Source: Nectonema munidae (Eukaryota > Nematomorpha > Nectonematoida > Nectonematidae). From it: a stretch of DNA of 64,000 nt. The notes beneath the pieces were generated by a model. The model saw only the letters and a program-made list of their open reading frames with translations, was not told the DNA's origin and searched no databases. The translations under genes and the position numbers were made by a program. The first letter of the stretch is position 1. Every line of letters starts with the position of its first letter. The DNA lies in assembly GCA_030549495.1 (NCBI GenBank), contig JAUIRK010000907.1, positions 248,001-312,000 on the forward strand, written 5' to 3'. Of the stretch, positions 36,901-47,945 are shown piece by piece.

Positions 36901-37598
36901 ATTTTTTCTAAAATTTTTCCTAAAGTAGGAAGGATGGTGATTGGTCACCAGTTGGTTATGAGGCCTAAGTCTTTGTTGGGTTTGGGAAGTAAAATAAGCT
37001 TACCTATTTTCCAGATAGATTGGAAAAAAGAGAATTTTAGCCAACTGTTGTATTATTGTAAGAGATATTGTGAATATAAAGGGAAGGATTTTATGATATG
37101 TTTTGTGGTTATAAGATCAAGGCTTGGGGATGATTTAGGATTTAGGTTATTTATAGCTGAGGCTAATTCCGCTAGATTTACTGGAGGAAAAGTTTGGGAT
37201 GAGTTTAGGGATGAGAAGGAGGATACATGTTCGCGTATAGAGTGGTTTACTATGCTATTGAATGTATGAGAATCCTGGGGAAAAGCATTGAAAGAGAGGA
37301 TTTTGATTTGATAGTCTTGTGAAAGATTTTATATTAACTTGATAAGTTATAAAAAGATGGTCGGAAGCAGATAGTGTGTTTGATGTGCCAATTTGTAATG
37401 AATTTTATTGTGTTTTTTGAGGCTCTGGCTAGATCAACATGGGAGGATGCAGTTTTGTTGTTAGAAAATTTCATAAAAATGGGGTCTTTAGATGTATCGT
37501 CTATGTAAAGATTATGTGAGACTAGGAAGGAGAGGAGTTGTGCGCCACGTGTATTTTCTTTGTAGTCCCAAAGGAAATAACGGGAATTGAAATCTGTG

Positions 37599-38000
37599 CT
37601 AATGATTTTTGAGGTAAAGAAGTGATAAGTTTTGAGTGGCTTTAAGATCGTGAGAAAAGTTTAAGGGAATGGCATGTGTATTGGGAGGGGCAGAGTAGAG
37701 TGAACAGAAAATAATGGGTGGGTTTTCGCTAAATATTAGTACAAATATGTATTCTTGAGTCGAGTGTGGATGAATGAAAGAAAAGTGTATAGCTGATTTT
37801 ATGATGATACAGGCTGAATAAAGAGTTATTGTAGGGGCTTGTAGTATAGTGTAATTTGGAGGAATTGAATGGAAAGAAGACTGTTTTGTGTAGGGCTCAT
37901 TTATGGATATAATATCAAAAGAGTTAGAATGTAGGATGTTGAGGAGGTTCGACCAAGCTGTTTTGGAGTGGTTTAGATTTATGTGGAGAATGTTTAACAT
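37599..38000 (-). pseudogene. LINE copy A endonuclease N-terminus
   Basis: Begins MLNILHINLNHSKTAWSNLL, the usual start of an apurinic-type (EEP) endonuclease in R1/Jockey/I-group LINEs. It continues with FDIISINEPY (the catalytic Glu block) and SACIIIKSAIHFSF. The frame is interrupted after ATQNLSLLYLKNH; the Asp-rich central block is on the other side of that break. Confidence 0.8.
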
Positions 38001-38700
38001 ACATAGGTTTTGATAGTTTTACTTTAGGTTAGTAAGGTGTTGTAGTCTAAAGGGTCATGCGTGGGAGAGGGCTGAATGTTGTTGTTTGCAATTAGAGCAT
38101 TTTAGACGTTCAGGGTTTTCTTAGAAGATTCAAGAGACAATAAAATGATCTCTTTGACCACAGTGAGGAATATCGTTGGTAATGACAATGTTTTTGTTCA
38201 AGTTAGAAACAAAAGTTTCTTTTTCAGCGGTTTAGAAGTATTGAAAATAGAGAGTTCCTTCGTTAGAGTTTCTGGTGCTTTTTATGGTGAAAGGGTTTAA
38301 TTTGGGTTCCATTTTTTTTATTATGGATTTTTTAAAATCTATAATTTCGCTGCGAGATTTAGTTGATTGCTTAGGGGTTATTTTAATTGACAGTTTTGGA
38401 TCTAACTTTTTTCGTGATTTAGGGAGTAAGTTGGATATACGAAAATTAGATGGGTTAGTAATGATCGTTTGTTGGGTAGCAGCAGTTGAAGCATAACTGG
38501 TAGTATTGGAATTGTGTGTATTAGGGAGATTCATAAGTTTAATTTCTAGGTTTGAAGCAATGTTTAAAAGGTGTCGGATTTTAGTTTGTAGAATTTAATG
38601 CTGTCTTCAGCGGATAATGATGCGTGAGAAATGAAGTCGTCAAACAGGTAAGAGATAATTTTAGAGGTTGTTGGGGTTTGAGATTTAATTTCAGTACATT

Positions 38701-39773
38701 GTCGTTTATGTGTGGGGGAAAGGTATTCGTATGTATAGATTATATGTGTTTGTTTTCAATAGTTGTGAGGTTAGAAAAAAAAGAGAGATAAGTGAGATAA
38801 AGGAAAACTAGAAATTTTTTAAATATGACAGGTGTAGTTATTAGAATGGTCTATATGTGTCGGTAAGATGTATTTGTTATGTATAAAAAAGTAAATATAA
38901 AATTAAAAGAAAAATATTGCAACGTTGGCAGCCATTGAAAATTTAGATCAGAAGAAATGAAATTCAAGGGAAAGAGAATAGAAGAAAATAGAATATAACA
39001 GATAACTAAAAGTGTTAATATGAAGCCAACAAACCAGAAGCACAAAAATATAAAATTTACAAAAAAAAACGACACATGTTATAGATGCAATACAGACATA
39101 ATTTTTTTCATATTTTTCACTAATTCGATAGGAAATGATCTAGGTCCCCATTTTTTGCTTTTACTAAAGATTTCAAAGCATATATCTATTTTATCCAATA
39201 AAGTTACTTTCAAGAAAATGATTGAAGTCTTGATTTAATCCATATGTCAAAATTATAAGAATAATTTATTTAAGTTTCCATTGTTAAAAATACATATTAC
39301 ATATTTGATATACACGCTTACAAACAACATATCTTTGATTTCTTGTGGCTCTACCAGAGCCCTGCACTGAGTGGGTATACCCGGGCGATTATTCGGGTAA
39401 CCATATTTGATTTCTTCTTCATTTTTGATTTGAAACATCTATTTTACATTTATTATCAAATTTTATGTATATGAAGGTGAATCATATTAGCGGCAAGTTT
39501 TTGGCTTTTTGATTTTACCCTAAATTATATTAAATGAATGATACTCTAAAAGATGAAACATTTAAAAAGAAAAAATACTCATTTTATTTACAAATTATTT
39601 TATTTTTTTATATAAATGAAAAATAAAATTTCTTCTTCTTCTTCTTCTTATCCTTTCAATAAAATCACTTTTTTTCAAAAGATATTTCTGTTCTTGCAAA
39701 TTATATTTATTTAAATTTACATCACAATGTGAACAATAAAAAATGTAAAATATCAATTCATTAAATAAATAAT
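38701..39773. other. No gene seen between LINE copy A and the SINE
   Basis: AT-rich. The 5' end of LINE copy A may reach into 38700-38800. No coding segment was recognised. Confidence 0.4.
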
Positions 39774-39789
39774 ACCTAGTAAATTGTTG
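39774..39789. repeat. 16-bp target-site duplication of the SINE, left copy
   Basis: ACCTAGTAAATTGTTG, repeated without change at 39962-39977. A long perfect duplication is typical of LINE-machinery target-primed insertion and points to a recent event. Confidence 0.92.
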
Positions 39790-39961
39790 AGCCTCAATGG
39801 TTGTTAGGGTGTACCTCTCAGCTTAACAGTTGAAGGTCAGGGGTTCGATCCCCAAGGCTCCCAATTTTAAAAACAAATTCACAAAAACTGTGATTAACCA
39901 TCAGCATAATGCGAGCATATAGCATTAGGGCTGAAAGTGCTTTGATATCTCCTACAAACCA
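39790..39961 (+). mobile_element. tRNA-derived SINE, young copy
   Basis: The tRNA-like head folds with GAGCCT (39789-39794) against AGGCTC, has a B box GGTTCGATCC (39842-39851) in a GGGG/CCCC T-stem, and a head ending GGCTCCCA. The body (CAAAAACTGTGATTAACCATC) leads to the tail AGCATATAGCATTAGGG then CTGAAAGTGCTTTGATATC at 39914-39952. That tail resembles the 3' ends of the flanking LINEs. RNA polymerase III transcription from the internal A/B boxes is expected for the class. The perfect 16-bp flanking duplication fixes its ends. Confidence 0.92.
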
Positions 39962-39977
39962 ACCTAGTAAATTGTTG
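39962..39977. repeat. 16-bp target-site duplication of the SINE, right copy
   Basis: ACCTAGTAAATTGTTG, identical to 39774-39789. Confidence 0.92.
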
Positions 39978-40304
39978 GTGTTTTGAGCCATATATTTCAA
40001 AAGTTTTTGTATTTGTGGGATTTGATGTTTCAATTATTATAGAGCCCTTTTGAAAATAATCTTAACTTTTCATTAAATTAATAGTTTATATAAAGTTTGT
40101 TAGAAAATCAAGGAAAAAGACATATAACTTCATGGCTGATTTAAATATTTCAGCAAGTGCAAATGTTGGTTGTTCGATGCGCCTTGCATACATAAGCCAC
40201 ATATGCTGGTTTACAGGCAACTACACGTCACCCGACCATATATTCACATTCCACAATACACATGCAACTACACACTCATACATATACCTCCATTAAACGA
40301 ATAC

Positions 40305-40829
40305 TCTGCATGTATACTCATCAAATCAGCCATCCATAATACTCCTCTATTCCAACATTCTGACTCAAAACACGTTTTTACCCTCATCCCTACCAAACCA
40401 TTACCATTACTCTATTGCTCACTCTATTCTCCGCCATCCTCCGATCTTTCTATTTCTAAAAAATTTGCACAAGTTTTCAATAAAATCACATCAGAGCTAC
40501 CAAAAAATCACCATATTATCATCTCTGCGGATCTGAACGCAAGATCTTTCATTTGGGATACCAAAACTAACAATCGTGGCACTCTCACTGAAAACTTTCT
40601 TGCCTCCAACAATTTAACTATAGCCGACAATAACAAACACCCAACTTTTATGAAACTGAAACAAGACAAACTTTTGTATATTGAAGAAGGGGTATATGAA
40701 AATCATATACCCCTTCCTCTATCCAATCTTACTTCACCCTCTAACATAAATTCAAAAGCGCCATCACACAAGCTAAAAAACAATCCTGGCAAATCCATGG
40801 CATCTAATAAACAACTTCAAAAACAATAA
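40305..40829 (+). pseudogene. LINE copy B endonuclease domain
   Basis: SACILIKSAIHNTPLF matches copy A. HHIIISADLNARSFIWDTKT, with the D-x-N catalytic motif, then NNRGTLTENF and HPTFMKL, are the conserved EEP endonuclease blocks. After about 40670 the frame runs into unrelated sequence, including the local inverted repeat GGGGTATATG / CATATACCCC at 40689-40714. The end of the endonuclease is lost. Confidence 0.85.
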
Positions 40830-40953
40830 ATCTCGGACCCCTCTACAACAGCACCTTCTTCCAAACTCTAACACCACTACACACATCAACCCCCCTTTCT
40901 TAAACTCACTTTTCCCTTCTGATACAGAAGATTCAGATTCTATCTTCAACACA

Positions 40954-41891
40954 ATGATTAGGAAATCAGTTCATCATCATCTTACACATAACACAGTAAC
41001 CTTCTTCCCACCCATCACAGATAAAGAATTAAATCATACTATTAATAACCTCACATCCAAATCATCCTCTAGCCTTGATTACATATCATCAAAACACATA
41101 AAAAAAGCTTATCACATTTTAAAACCTCACCTCCTAACATATACAACGCTTGCCTCAAACATAGCTTTTTCCCTAACATTTGGAAGATCTGCAAATTAAT
41201 CCTCATTCCAAAACCAAACCGAAACCATGACCAAATTAAAAACTAGCGACCCATTTCAATCCTTCTAACCCTTGGCAAAATTTTAGAAAAATTACTAAGA
41301 AAACGCCTATTACACTATATATTCAAAATCAACTTGATTCATCCAAATCAATTTGCATACCTCCCAAACAGAAAGACTGAACTCGCATTGACTCGCCTCT
41401 CACTCTTCCTAGAACACACCCTCAGTCAGAACAACATTGCGACAACCACATTTCTTGATATCGACAATGCGTTTAACTCTGCATGGCATCCTGCGATCCT
41501 CCACAATCTTATTGAAAATAAATATCCACTTTATATTATCAAATTCATACAAAACTACCTAAACAACCGCATTTTAATTTTCTTCCACAACAACAACATC
41601 CACATTAAAAAACTCTCCCTTTCTACACCACAAGGGGGTTGCCTTTCTGACATCTTATGGCTCATACTCATCAATCCACTCTTATCATACATTAATTCTA
41701 ACTCACACTTTGCTCAATGTTATTCTGATGATATTCTCTTTACATTTACCAACCCAAATCAAAACACAAACATCACCAATGCTACTAACCTCTTAAACCA
41801 AATCGATACACTTGCACAAAAATACAAAATCGATTTTAACACATTCAAGCTCAATGTAATTCACTTTACACGCAAAAGAATATCACCATAA
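40954..41891 (+). pseudogene. LINE copy B reverse transcriptase
   Basis: KELNHTINNLTSKSSSSLDY (40954-41199) is the pre-RT segment. After a break, 41334-41891 gives HPNQFAYLPNRKTELALTRL, TTFLDIDNAFNSAWHPAIL with the first catalytic Asp, LSLSTPQGGCLSDILW and QCYSDDILFTF with the catalytic Asp pair at 41720-41732. YSDD is shared with copy A, so it is likely ancestral to this family. Confidence 0.88.
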
Positions 41892-42559
41892 CGTCTTTAC
41901 ACAAATTCATCTAATCTCATCACACCTGTCACTCACCTAAAATATCTTGGCATTACTTTCCAATCCAACCTAAAATTCTCTCTACATCTAAAGAATGTAC
42001 TCTCCAAACTAACATCTACAATCTTCTTATTCAAAAAAGCCATATCATACAAATGGGGTCTCCACCCAAAAATTTCCAAATATATATACTCTTCTATTGT
42101 CTTACCTATTATTCAATACGGCATTCTATCATGGGGTCACACTCTAAAACTACAAAATACCAGAACCCTCATAAACAAAATTCACCGCACCTGCCTCCTC
42201 ACGATTACAAACGCCTATCACACTACCTCAACTTCTAAACTCGAACTTTTCACGCACACTCTCCCTATCCTATATAAACTACAATTAACAATTGTAAATC
42301 ATTACTCCAAAACTTTCAAAGCATTCCCCTCTGTCCATCACTTCACCACGTTATACACACCCTTCTCATCCAAAATGCTTTCATATTTTGCCACCATCTG
42401 CAACAAATACATTCCACATCTTATCCACTACTCTATATCACCTGAAATCCATCCTATCTCTCTCATTCATCCTTCTAAAATTACGCCCTACAATCTGGTC
42501 TTATGCAAACACAAAAACATCGCTATCAACCTAATCAAAAAGCAACGCTCAGATCCCAC

Positions 42560-43270
42560 TCTTACAAAACACTTATTTATTTTTACCGACGGTTCCAAAA
42601 CTGCATTTTATGCTTCAACTGCCTACGCCTTTTACAACACCAATTCTCTAACTCCGTTTACATCTATGGTCTTACATACTGACTCAACACCTCATCATAC
42701 GAAACAGAAACTCTTGCTATTTTAGCTGCCTGTAATCACCTCATAGACAACCTTCAAATCTACGGCCTCAACTTTACTCAAATACACTTTTACACCGATG
42801 CCCAAAACATCATCAACGACCTAAATCTTAATCACAAAATCCCTCAATCCTCTTACAGCTTAGCCACAAAACTTATTCAACTTTCCAATTATTTCAACAT
42901 AACAACCTATTGGTCTCCCGCACACTCCACCTGCAATGAAAACAATAGTGTTGACAGACTATCTAAAACACTACCTTCAAGCACGCATTCCTTTATCTTA
43001 CCTTCTCTCCCTTTATCCACTATCATTAAAACCCCATATGCATCTATACTGAACACATGGTCATCTCTTAATATCGCACCACCCTTGATAAACTTTGCCA
43101 TTCACAACAAAAACATCACTCTCTCCCGCAACTACATCAAATGGTTCTCATCACACTGCCCAACCTATTCCTACTTCTATAGATTCAAACTTCACAACAA
43201 TCCATTATGTAGATTTGGTTGACCCTACATCAAAACACCCCTCCACATAATTCTCTACTGCCCAATTTAT
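42560..43270 (+). pseudogene. LINE copy B RNase H and C-terminal finger
   Basis: IFTDGSKTAFYASTAYAF (about 42575-42630) carries the first RNase H Asp. The second Asp block FYTDAQNIINDLN (about 42788) and the NENNSVDRLSK block (about 42938) are in another frame. The finger reads LCRFG, a stop in place of an expected Cys, then PYIKTPLHIILYCPIYNDL. An RNase H in the last frame supports the I/LOA/R1 side of the LINE tree. Confidence 0.75.
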
Positions 43271-43680
43271 AACGATTTACGTGTTAAACTCCTTAATTTC
43301 TGTAATCTACACTTTAACGAACCTCCTACGTCTCTATATGATTTTTTACAGCATCGAATCATACTTCAAGAAATCTCTTAATTAACAAAATTGAACCAAT
43401 CCTTATCGCACACCAAAATCTTATTCCACCCACACCTCTTAATTAATTATACTCTTATCATCCTTACTGAACACAAATACTACATACAATTTTTCTCCTA
43501 GAATACTAGAATTCTACAATGTTTCTTCAACTAAACTCCACGCAATCATCAAATCCCAAAGTCTAGCAACCTGCAAGCATATCAGCCAAAGCTGAAAAGT
43601 GCTTAGAGATTTCCTCACTCACTCAAGATTTGTTGGAAATGGAGAAACGTCTCGATTTTCTTGTTTTGGTAAAAACCTTT

Positions 43681-44069
43681 AATTTTATATAATAATATTT
43701 GTAAATTGTAAACTAGATATATTTCCTCGAATAAAGTCAAAACATAATAATTTTTTTGCTATATTTCCTTTCCATCAAATTATGGTATACATTCGATATT
43801 TTCTTTTTTCCACTATCTAATATGATAACCCATAAATTTATAAATATCACTTTAATATATATCATTACAAATAAAATATTTAAATAATTTTTTGTCTTTT
43901 TTCTGTTTTTTATTACTTTTTATAACAAAAAAGAATTAAAAACTTTAAATAATGAACAAACACAAGAAATCAAAGATATACGTAGTTTGTAAACGTGTAT
44001 ATGAAATCAACATTATGTGTCGTTAACAATGGAAACTTGAATAAATCAATCTTATAACTTTGATATGGT
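43681..44069. other. No gene seen
   Basis: AT-rich flank between LINE copy B and the foldback element. Confidence 0.5.
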
Positions 44070-45212
44070 ACCCGGACATTTAGCCGAAAGACAATTGGCC
44101 GACAGACATCTGACCGAATGGACATTTAGCCGACGTACATTTGACCGAACAGACATTTCTCCGAACGGACATTTGACAGAACAGACGATTGACCCAACAG
44201 AACGGACAATTGATCTTTCGGCCAAATGCCCGAAAACAGTAAAGATGCGCATGTTATCTTACGCTATTTATAACACCATTTTGTATATCCTTACGTGCCA
44301 CCAATGAAATGTATTCGTCTACAGAGCACAAGTTTCACGCTTATAACTGCATTTAGATCTTCGTTCATCGAGTATTAAGCATCTATGTAATCAATCACTC
44401 TTGCTCACTCAGGACTAATTTGCTATATTTTTGTAGGTTATAAGTGTCTAACTAATTACTGACCCACAAAAAACTGTCCCACAATATTCCATTTTATGGT
44501 TGGATTTGAAAATATGCTATACTATAATAACATCGACTCTAAGACTAACAATATTCTAACTATGGTAAACCTAACTCTAAAACTAACAATATTCTAACTA
44601 TGCTAACACAAACGTTAAAACAATATTCTAACTATACTAACACCAACTCGAAGACTAACAATATTCTAACTATACTAAAACTAACTCTAACAATATTCTA
44701 ACAATACTAACACTAACAATATACTAACTATGCTAACACTAACGTTAAAACTAACAATATTCTAACTGTACTAACACCAACTCTAAGACTAACAATATTC
44801 TAACTATACTAAAACTAACTCTAACAATATTCTAACTATACTAAAACTAACTCTAACAATATTTTAACTATACTAAATGTTTATTCTAAATTCTAAAATC
44901 TATTCTAAATGTTTATTCGATCAAACTAGCTATGCTAACATTAACGTTAAAACTAACAATATTCTAACTGTACTAACACCAACTCTAAGACTAACAATAT
45001 TTTAACTATACAAAAACTTACTCTAACAATATTTTAACTATATTAAATGTTTATTCTAAATTCTAAAATCTATTCTAAATGTTTATTCGATTAAATTTCC
45101 GTTCGGTCAAATGTCCGTTTGGTGAAATGTCGGTTCGGTCAAATGTCTGTTCGGCCAAATGTACGTCGGCTAAATGTCCATTCGGTCAGATGTCTGTCGG
45201 CCAAATGTCTGC
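44070..45212. mobile_element. Foldback element built of 16-bp CGGACATTTGACCGAA units
   Basis: The left arm (about 44073-44200) and right arm (about 45090-45207, inverted) share an ordered series of diverged units. One such run, GGCCGACAGACATCTGACCG, is in both arms without change. The two arms flank a minisatellite. The left arm alone also ends in an inverted unit (TTCGGCCAAATGCCCG at 44217-44232), so 44070-44233 might be a smaller complete element. No transposase inside; superfamily not determined. Confidence 0.8.
44531..45090. repeat. Minisatellite core of the foldback element
   Basis: Repeats of about 35-50 bp around ACTAACAATATTCTAACTAT with variants (CTAACACCAACTCTAAGA, CTAAAACTAACTCTAAC). 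A higher-order duplication of about 190 bp is visible (44850-44930 versus 45035-45090, both with TATTCTAAATGTTTATTCGA). Confidence 0.9.
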
Positions 45213-45278
45213 ACACATTTTGACACGCTTTGATATATCGAGCACATCAAGCATTCTTCAAATACGAATCTTGGTACA

Positions 45279-45470
45279 GTGCAAAAGTCTTTTAGCCCAA
45301 TCCTCAGTGTTAAGACTTGGCTGAGATCAACAATGAGCGATGAACGTCTTTCCGCTTTTTGTATGCTTAGTGTGCATCGTAATAAAGTAAATAGTCAGCT
45401 TACATTGATTGATAAATTTCGCAAAAATCCTCGACGATTCCAAAAAAGATTTATTGAAGAATCAATTTAT
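45279..45470 (+). pseudogene. hAT transposase C-terminal fragment (ZMYM1/DUF4371-like)
   Basis: LSVKTWLRSTMSDERLSAFC then MLSVHRNKVNSQLTLIDKF is the C-terminal signature of hAT transposases related to ZMYM1-type proteins (VKTWLRSTM, L-x-x-L-x-x-HR). Nothing of the core is present: upstream is the foldback element, which may have inserted into it. Confidence 0.7.
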
Positions 45471-45548
45471 TTGTGCTTTCAATATATAAAAAATAAATAC
45501 TACAAAATTTTATATCAAAAATCGTTATTTTGTAGGAATATAAGTTAA

Positions 45549-46203
45549 AATATCGCACTTTTTCATTTACTAATGTTCACTTTATAATTTGAAATAACAA
45601 TATGTAAGCTTGGCGAAAAAATGACCACCAATCCAGAAAGTTACAACATTAGAACTTGAAACTTCTGAGAAAATTGGTTGTACCCGGGTCTAAATAGCAC
45701 TCTAAAATCAGTTTCATATAAACTTTGAAATTGGCAGCCAGCAACATACAGAATTATAAGAGTTCTTGTCTAAGCCATATTCTTATTTCTCTTTTGAATA
45801 AATTTTCCATATCATTAAATAACACAGTTATAAAGTGTAGTCCATTAACATGATAGTTTTCAAAAGGTATTTATCATATAATGAAAGTAAGCTCTTAAAT
45901 TTTGCTTGATAATTCTTAAGCCAATAATGACAAAATGTTTTTAGGGTGATATTTTTTAACCCGGAGTAAGAATAAGATTGTAAAAAAATTTTTAACCGGA
46001 ATAGGAAGAAGAATAAATTTTAAATTTTCACAAACAAAATTAATTTTTGAATAAAATTCATAGTTTGATGCTTTTACATGTACATTATATTCATCATAAT
46101 CAAGGTAAGTCGAGAATTGCCCTCTTGGAAAAAGTTTAAAATTAAAACTCAAATCGGTTATCAAAATCGACGTGAGATACCCAAAAACATCTATGACATA
46201 TCG
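45549..46203. other. No gene seen
   Basis: AT-rich flank; no recognised coding or repeat content. Confidence 0.45.
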
Positions 46204-46535
46204 CACTAGAGATGTATCGGATGTGTAATTTTTTGTATCCACCGATGCGGCAGTGGATATCAAATATGATATCCTAGCGGATGCTAATGTCAGAATTAAT
46301 TTTTTTAGCTTCTTTAGAAATTTGGAGAGAAGATATCGATGTATATGCGTTATCATAAAGAAATACTTATCTTAAAAATTTTGGATAAAGTCAAAATTCA
46401 AAAATTCCAAAAAACTCTTTGGTATATAGAAAAAAGGAAAATGTTTAAAAATTGCGAATGCGGATGTTATTGCGGATGTTGAAACTTAAATGATCCGTGG
46501 ATGAGGATGTAAAATTTTTGCGGATACATCGCTCT
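46204..46535. mobile_element. GCGGAT-rich hAT-like MITE
   Basis: The left end ACTAGAGATGTATCGG and the right end, reverse complemented, TTAGAGCGATGTATCCG are inverted. The interior ends are dense in GCGGATG/CATCCGC motifs. No matching flanking octamer. hAT affinity is inferred from the TAGAG-type termini. Confidence 0.55.
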
Positions 46536-47612
46536 AATATATCTGAACATTTGTGATGGGCTATATTAAAATTTGGTAAGATCCTGATTTTGGAAAAACA
46601 TAACAGTCTTCATTCAACAGAACAGTGTGAACATTTTTTGAGGTATACTCTTATAAATTTAAATAGAAAGGAAAAACTGCCACTCTTGTCCACCTGTCAT
46701 TAGGTCACATCTATCAGTGAAAGTATTACTTATAATAATAGTAAGAACGAGCATTCAAATGTTAAAACAATTTTAGACAAAATTTGATTTGTCTTTACTT
46801 GTAAAATAATTAAATTTTATTTTCCATTTATACTACATTACCACTAAAAGGAAAAATTTTTCCTAAAGCTGGTCAATATTGAAATGTTTTAAAATTTTAA
46901 TACCTTTCAGTTATGTTATTCAACCTTTCAGAGCGCTCATTCATTTCAAGGAATCGGAATAAAAGGCTTTTCGAATGAGAAAACTTGAAAAAGCCGTCTT
47001 ATTGATATGATGGCAGACATACATAACTCTAACACAAACAATCATCCACTCATCATTCACCAGAACATATAATCATATCATCATAATATTGCTTGGATTC
47101 CTTCATATATCATCACTCCTTGGACACGTCATCATTTTACTATCATGAGCAAACTCATCACCTCATTAGCGTCACAAAAATCTATTATTCAACTTTTCAA
47201 CAGAAGATTCTATTTCATCATCCCAGGCTGAATATATAGTATGCTATTTATACATTGTGCTATTTTAGCTCCAAGTCTCGTGACACAAACATATTTTTTT
47301 TGTCATCCTTTTGTACGATGATCAACACAGAAAGCTTGTCTTTGTTTATCTCTCATCACTATCACTTCTCATTATCTCATCATCAATAACAACTAAAAAT
47401 GAGGTTTTTTGTTATTAATATTGATTTTTACTCTCATATTGATTTTATCTTTCAATAAGAAAATCTACAATAAAGTTCTAAATTTATATATAATGACAAA
47501 ATTTGTCATTTATTTACTCTTCAATATGTTTTACATGATGAAGCCGTCCTTTTCAATATTTAAGGTAAAATACATTCTACGATTCTCTTTATTCTCTTTC
47601 TTTCTCCAAACA
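46536..47612. other. No gene seen
   Basis: AT-rich. TCATCA-rich sequence at 47040-47400 has no longer structure. Confidence 0.45.
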
Positions 47613-47945
47613 CCTTAGGGCACGCAATGGTAATAATTTCGAGTTGCGGGCCGCATTGAATTCTACCTAGCGTTTAGCAAAACACAATAAAATTCGTTTA
47701 AGAAAATTTTAAAAGCATATTTGGCAAACTGCAAATATCTAATTTATTAATTATCGGTAGTTATTTTTCATTCATTCTTAATACTTTTGAATAAAAATAC
47801 TTGGAGGTGATTTACGTTGCAAAAGAGCTAACGAAAAAACTTTGAATAAAATTTAATTTTTTTTAGATGGGCGAAAGACACCGAAAAAGCATTCGTTTGG
47901 CGCGGGTGTCCAGCTGGTCGGTGTTTGTCCATCCCTGCCTTAGGG
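47613..47945. mobile_element. hAT-type MITE with perfect 8-bp target duplication
   Basis: Flanked by CCTTAGGG on both sides (47613-47620 and 47938-47945). The 317-bp element begins CACGCAATGG and its right end, reverse complemented, begins CAGGGATGGACAAACACC. Subterminal GCGGGCCGC (left) and GGCGCGGGTG (right) recall the GC-rich ends of many hAT elements. Non-coding. Confidence 0.7.

Larger units (their letters stand above)
34625..38700 (-). mobile_element. LINE (non-LTR retrotransposon), R1/I/LOA-like, copy A
   Basis: Minus-strand element. A possible ORF1 piece lies at 38232-38534 (TRNSNEGTLYF end). The endonuclease start is at 37599-38000, with further endonuclease sequence (RGAQLLSFL region) to about 37400. 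Reverse transcriptase lies around 36030-36900, with LSLSTPQGGCLSYILWIILI near 36541-36600 and QCYSDDLTFIFTSN near 36430-36475. A 3' untranslated tail ends GCAAGCATAT then AGTGCTTAGATATTTC and CTACCTACCTATC at about 34610-34672. Many stops and frame changes make it inactive. The 5' boundary is approximate. Confidence 0.8.
40180..43680 (+). mobile_element. LINE, R1/I/LOA-like, copy B
   Basis: A 5'-truncated plus-strand copy of the same LINE family as copy A, arranged head to head with it. Order: endonuclease (40305-40665), linker with a probable internal deletion (about 40680-40740), reverse transcriptase (40950-41990), RNase H (42580-42970) and a C-terminal Cys/His finger (43205-43270). The 3' UTR ends GCAAGCATATCAGCC then GCTGAAAAGTGCTTAGAG at 43573-43608. 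Broken by multiple stops and frame changes. Confidence 0.85.

Noticed and set aside
44531-45090. Tandem repeats as a CRISPR array
   Set aside because: No unique spacers; units are diverged minisatellite copies in a eukaryotic foldback element.
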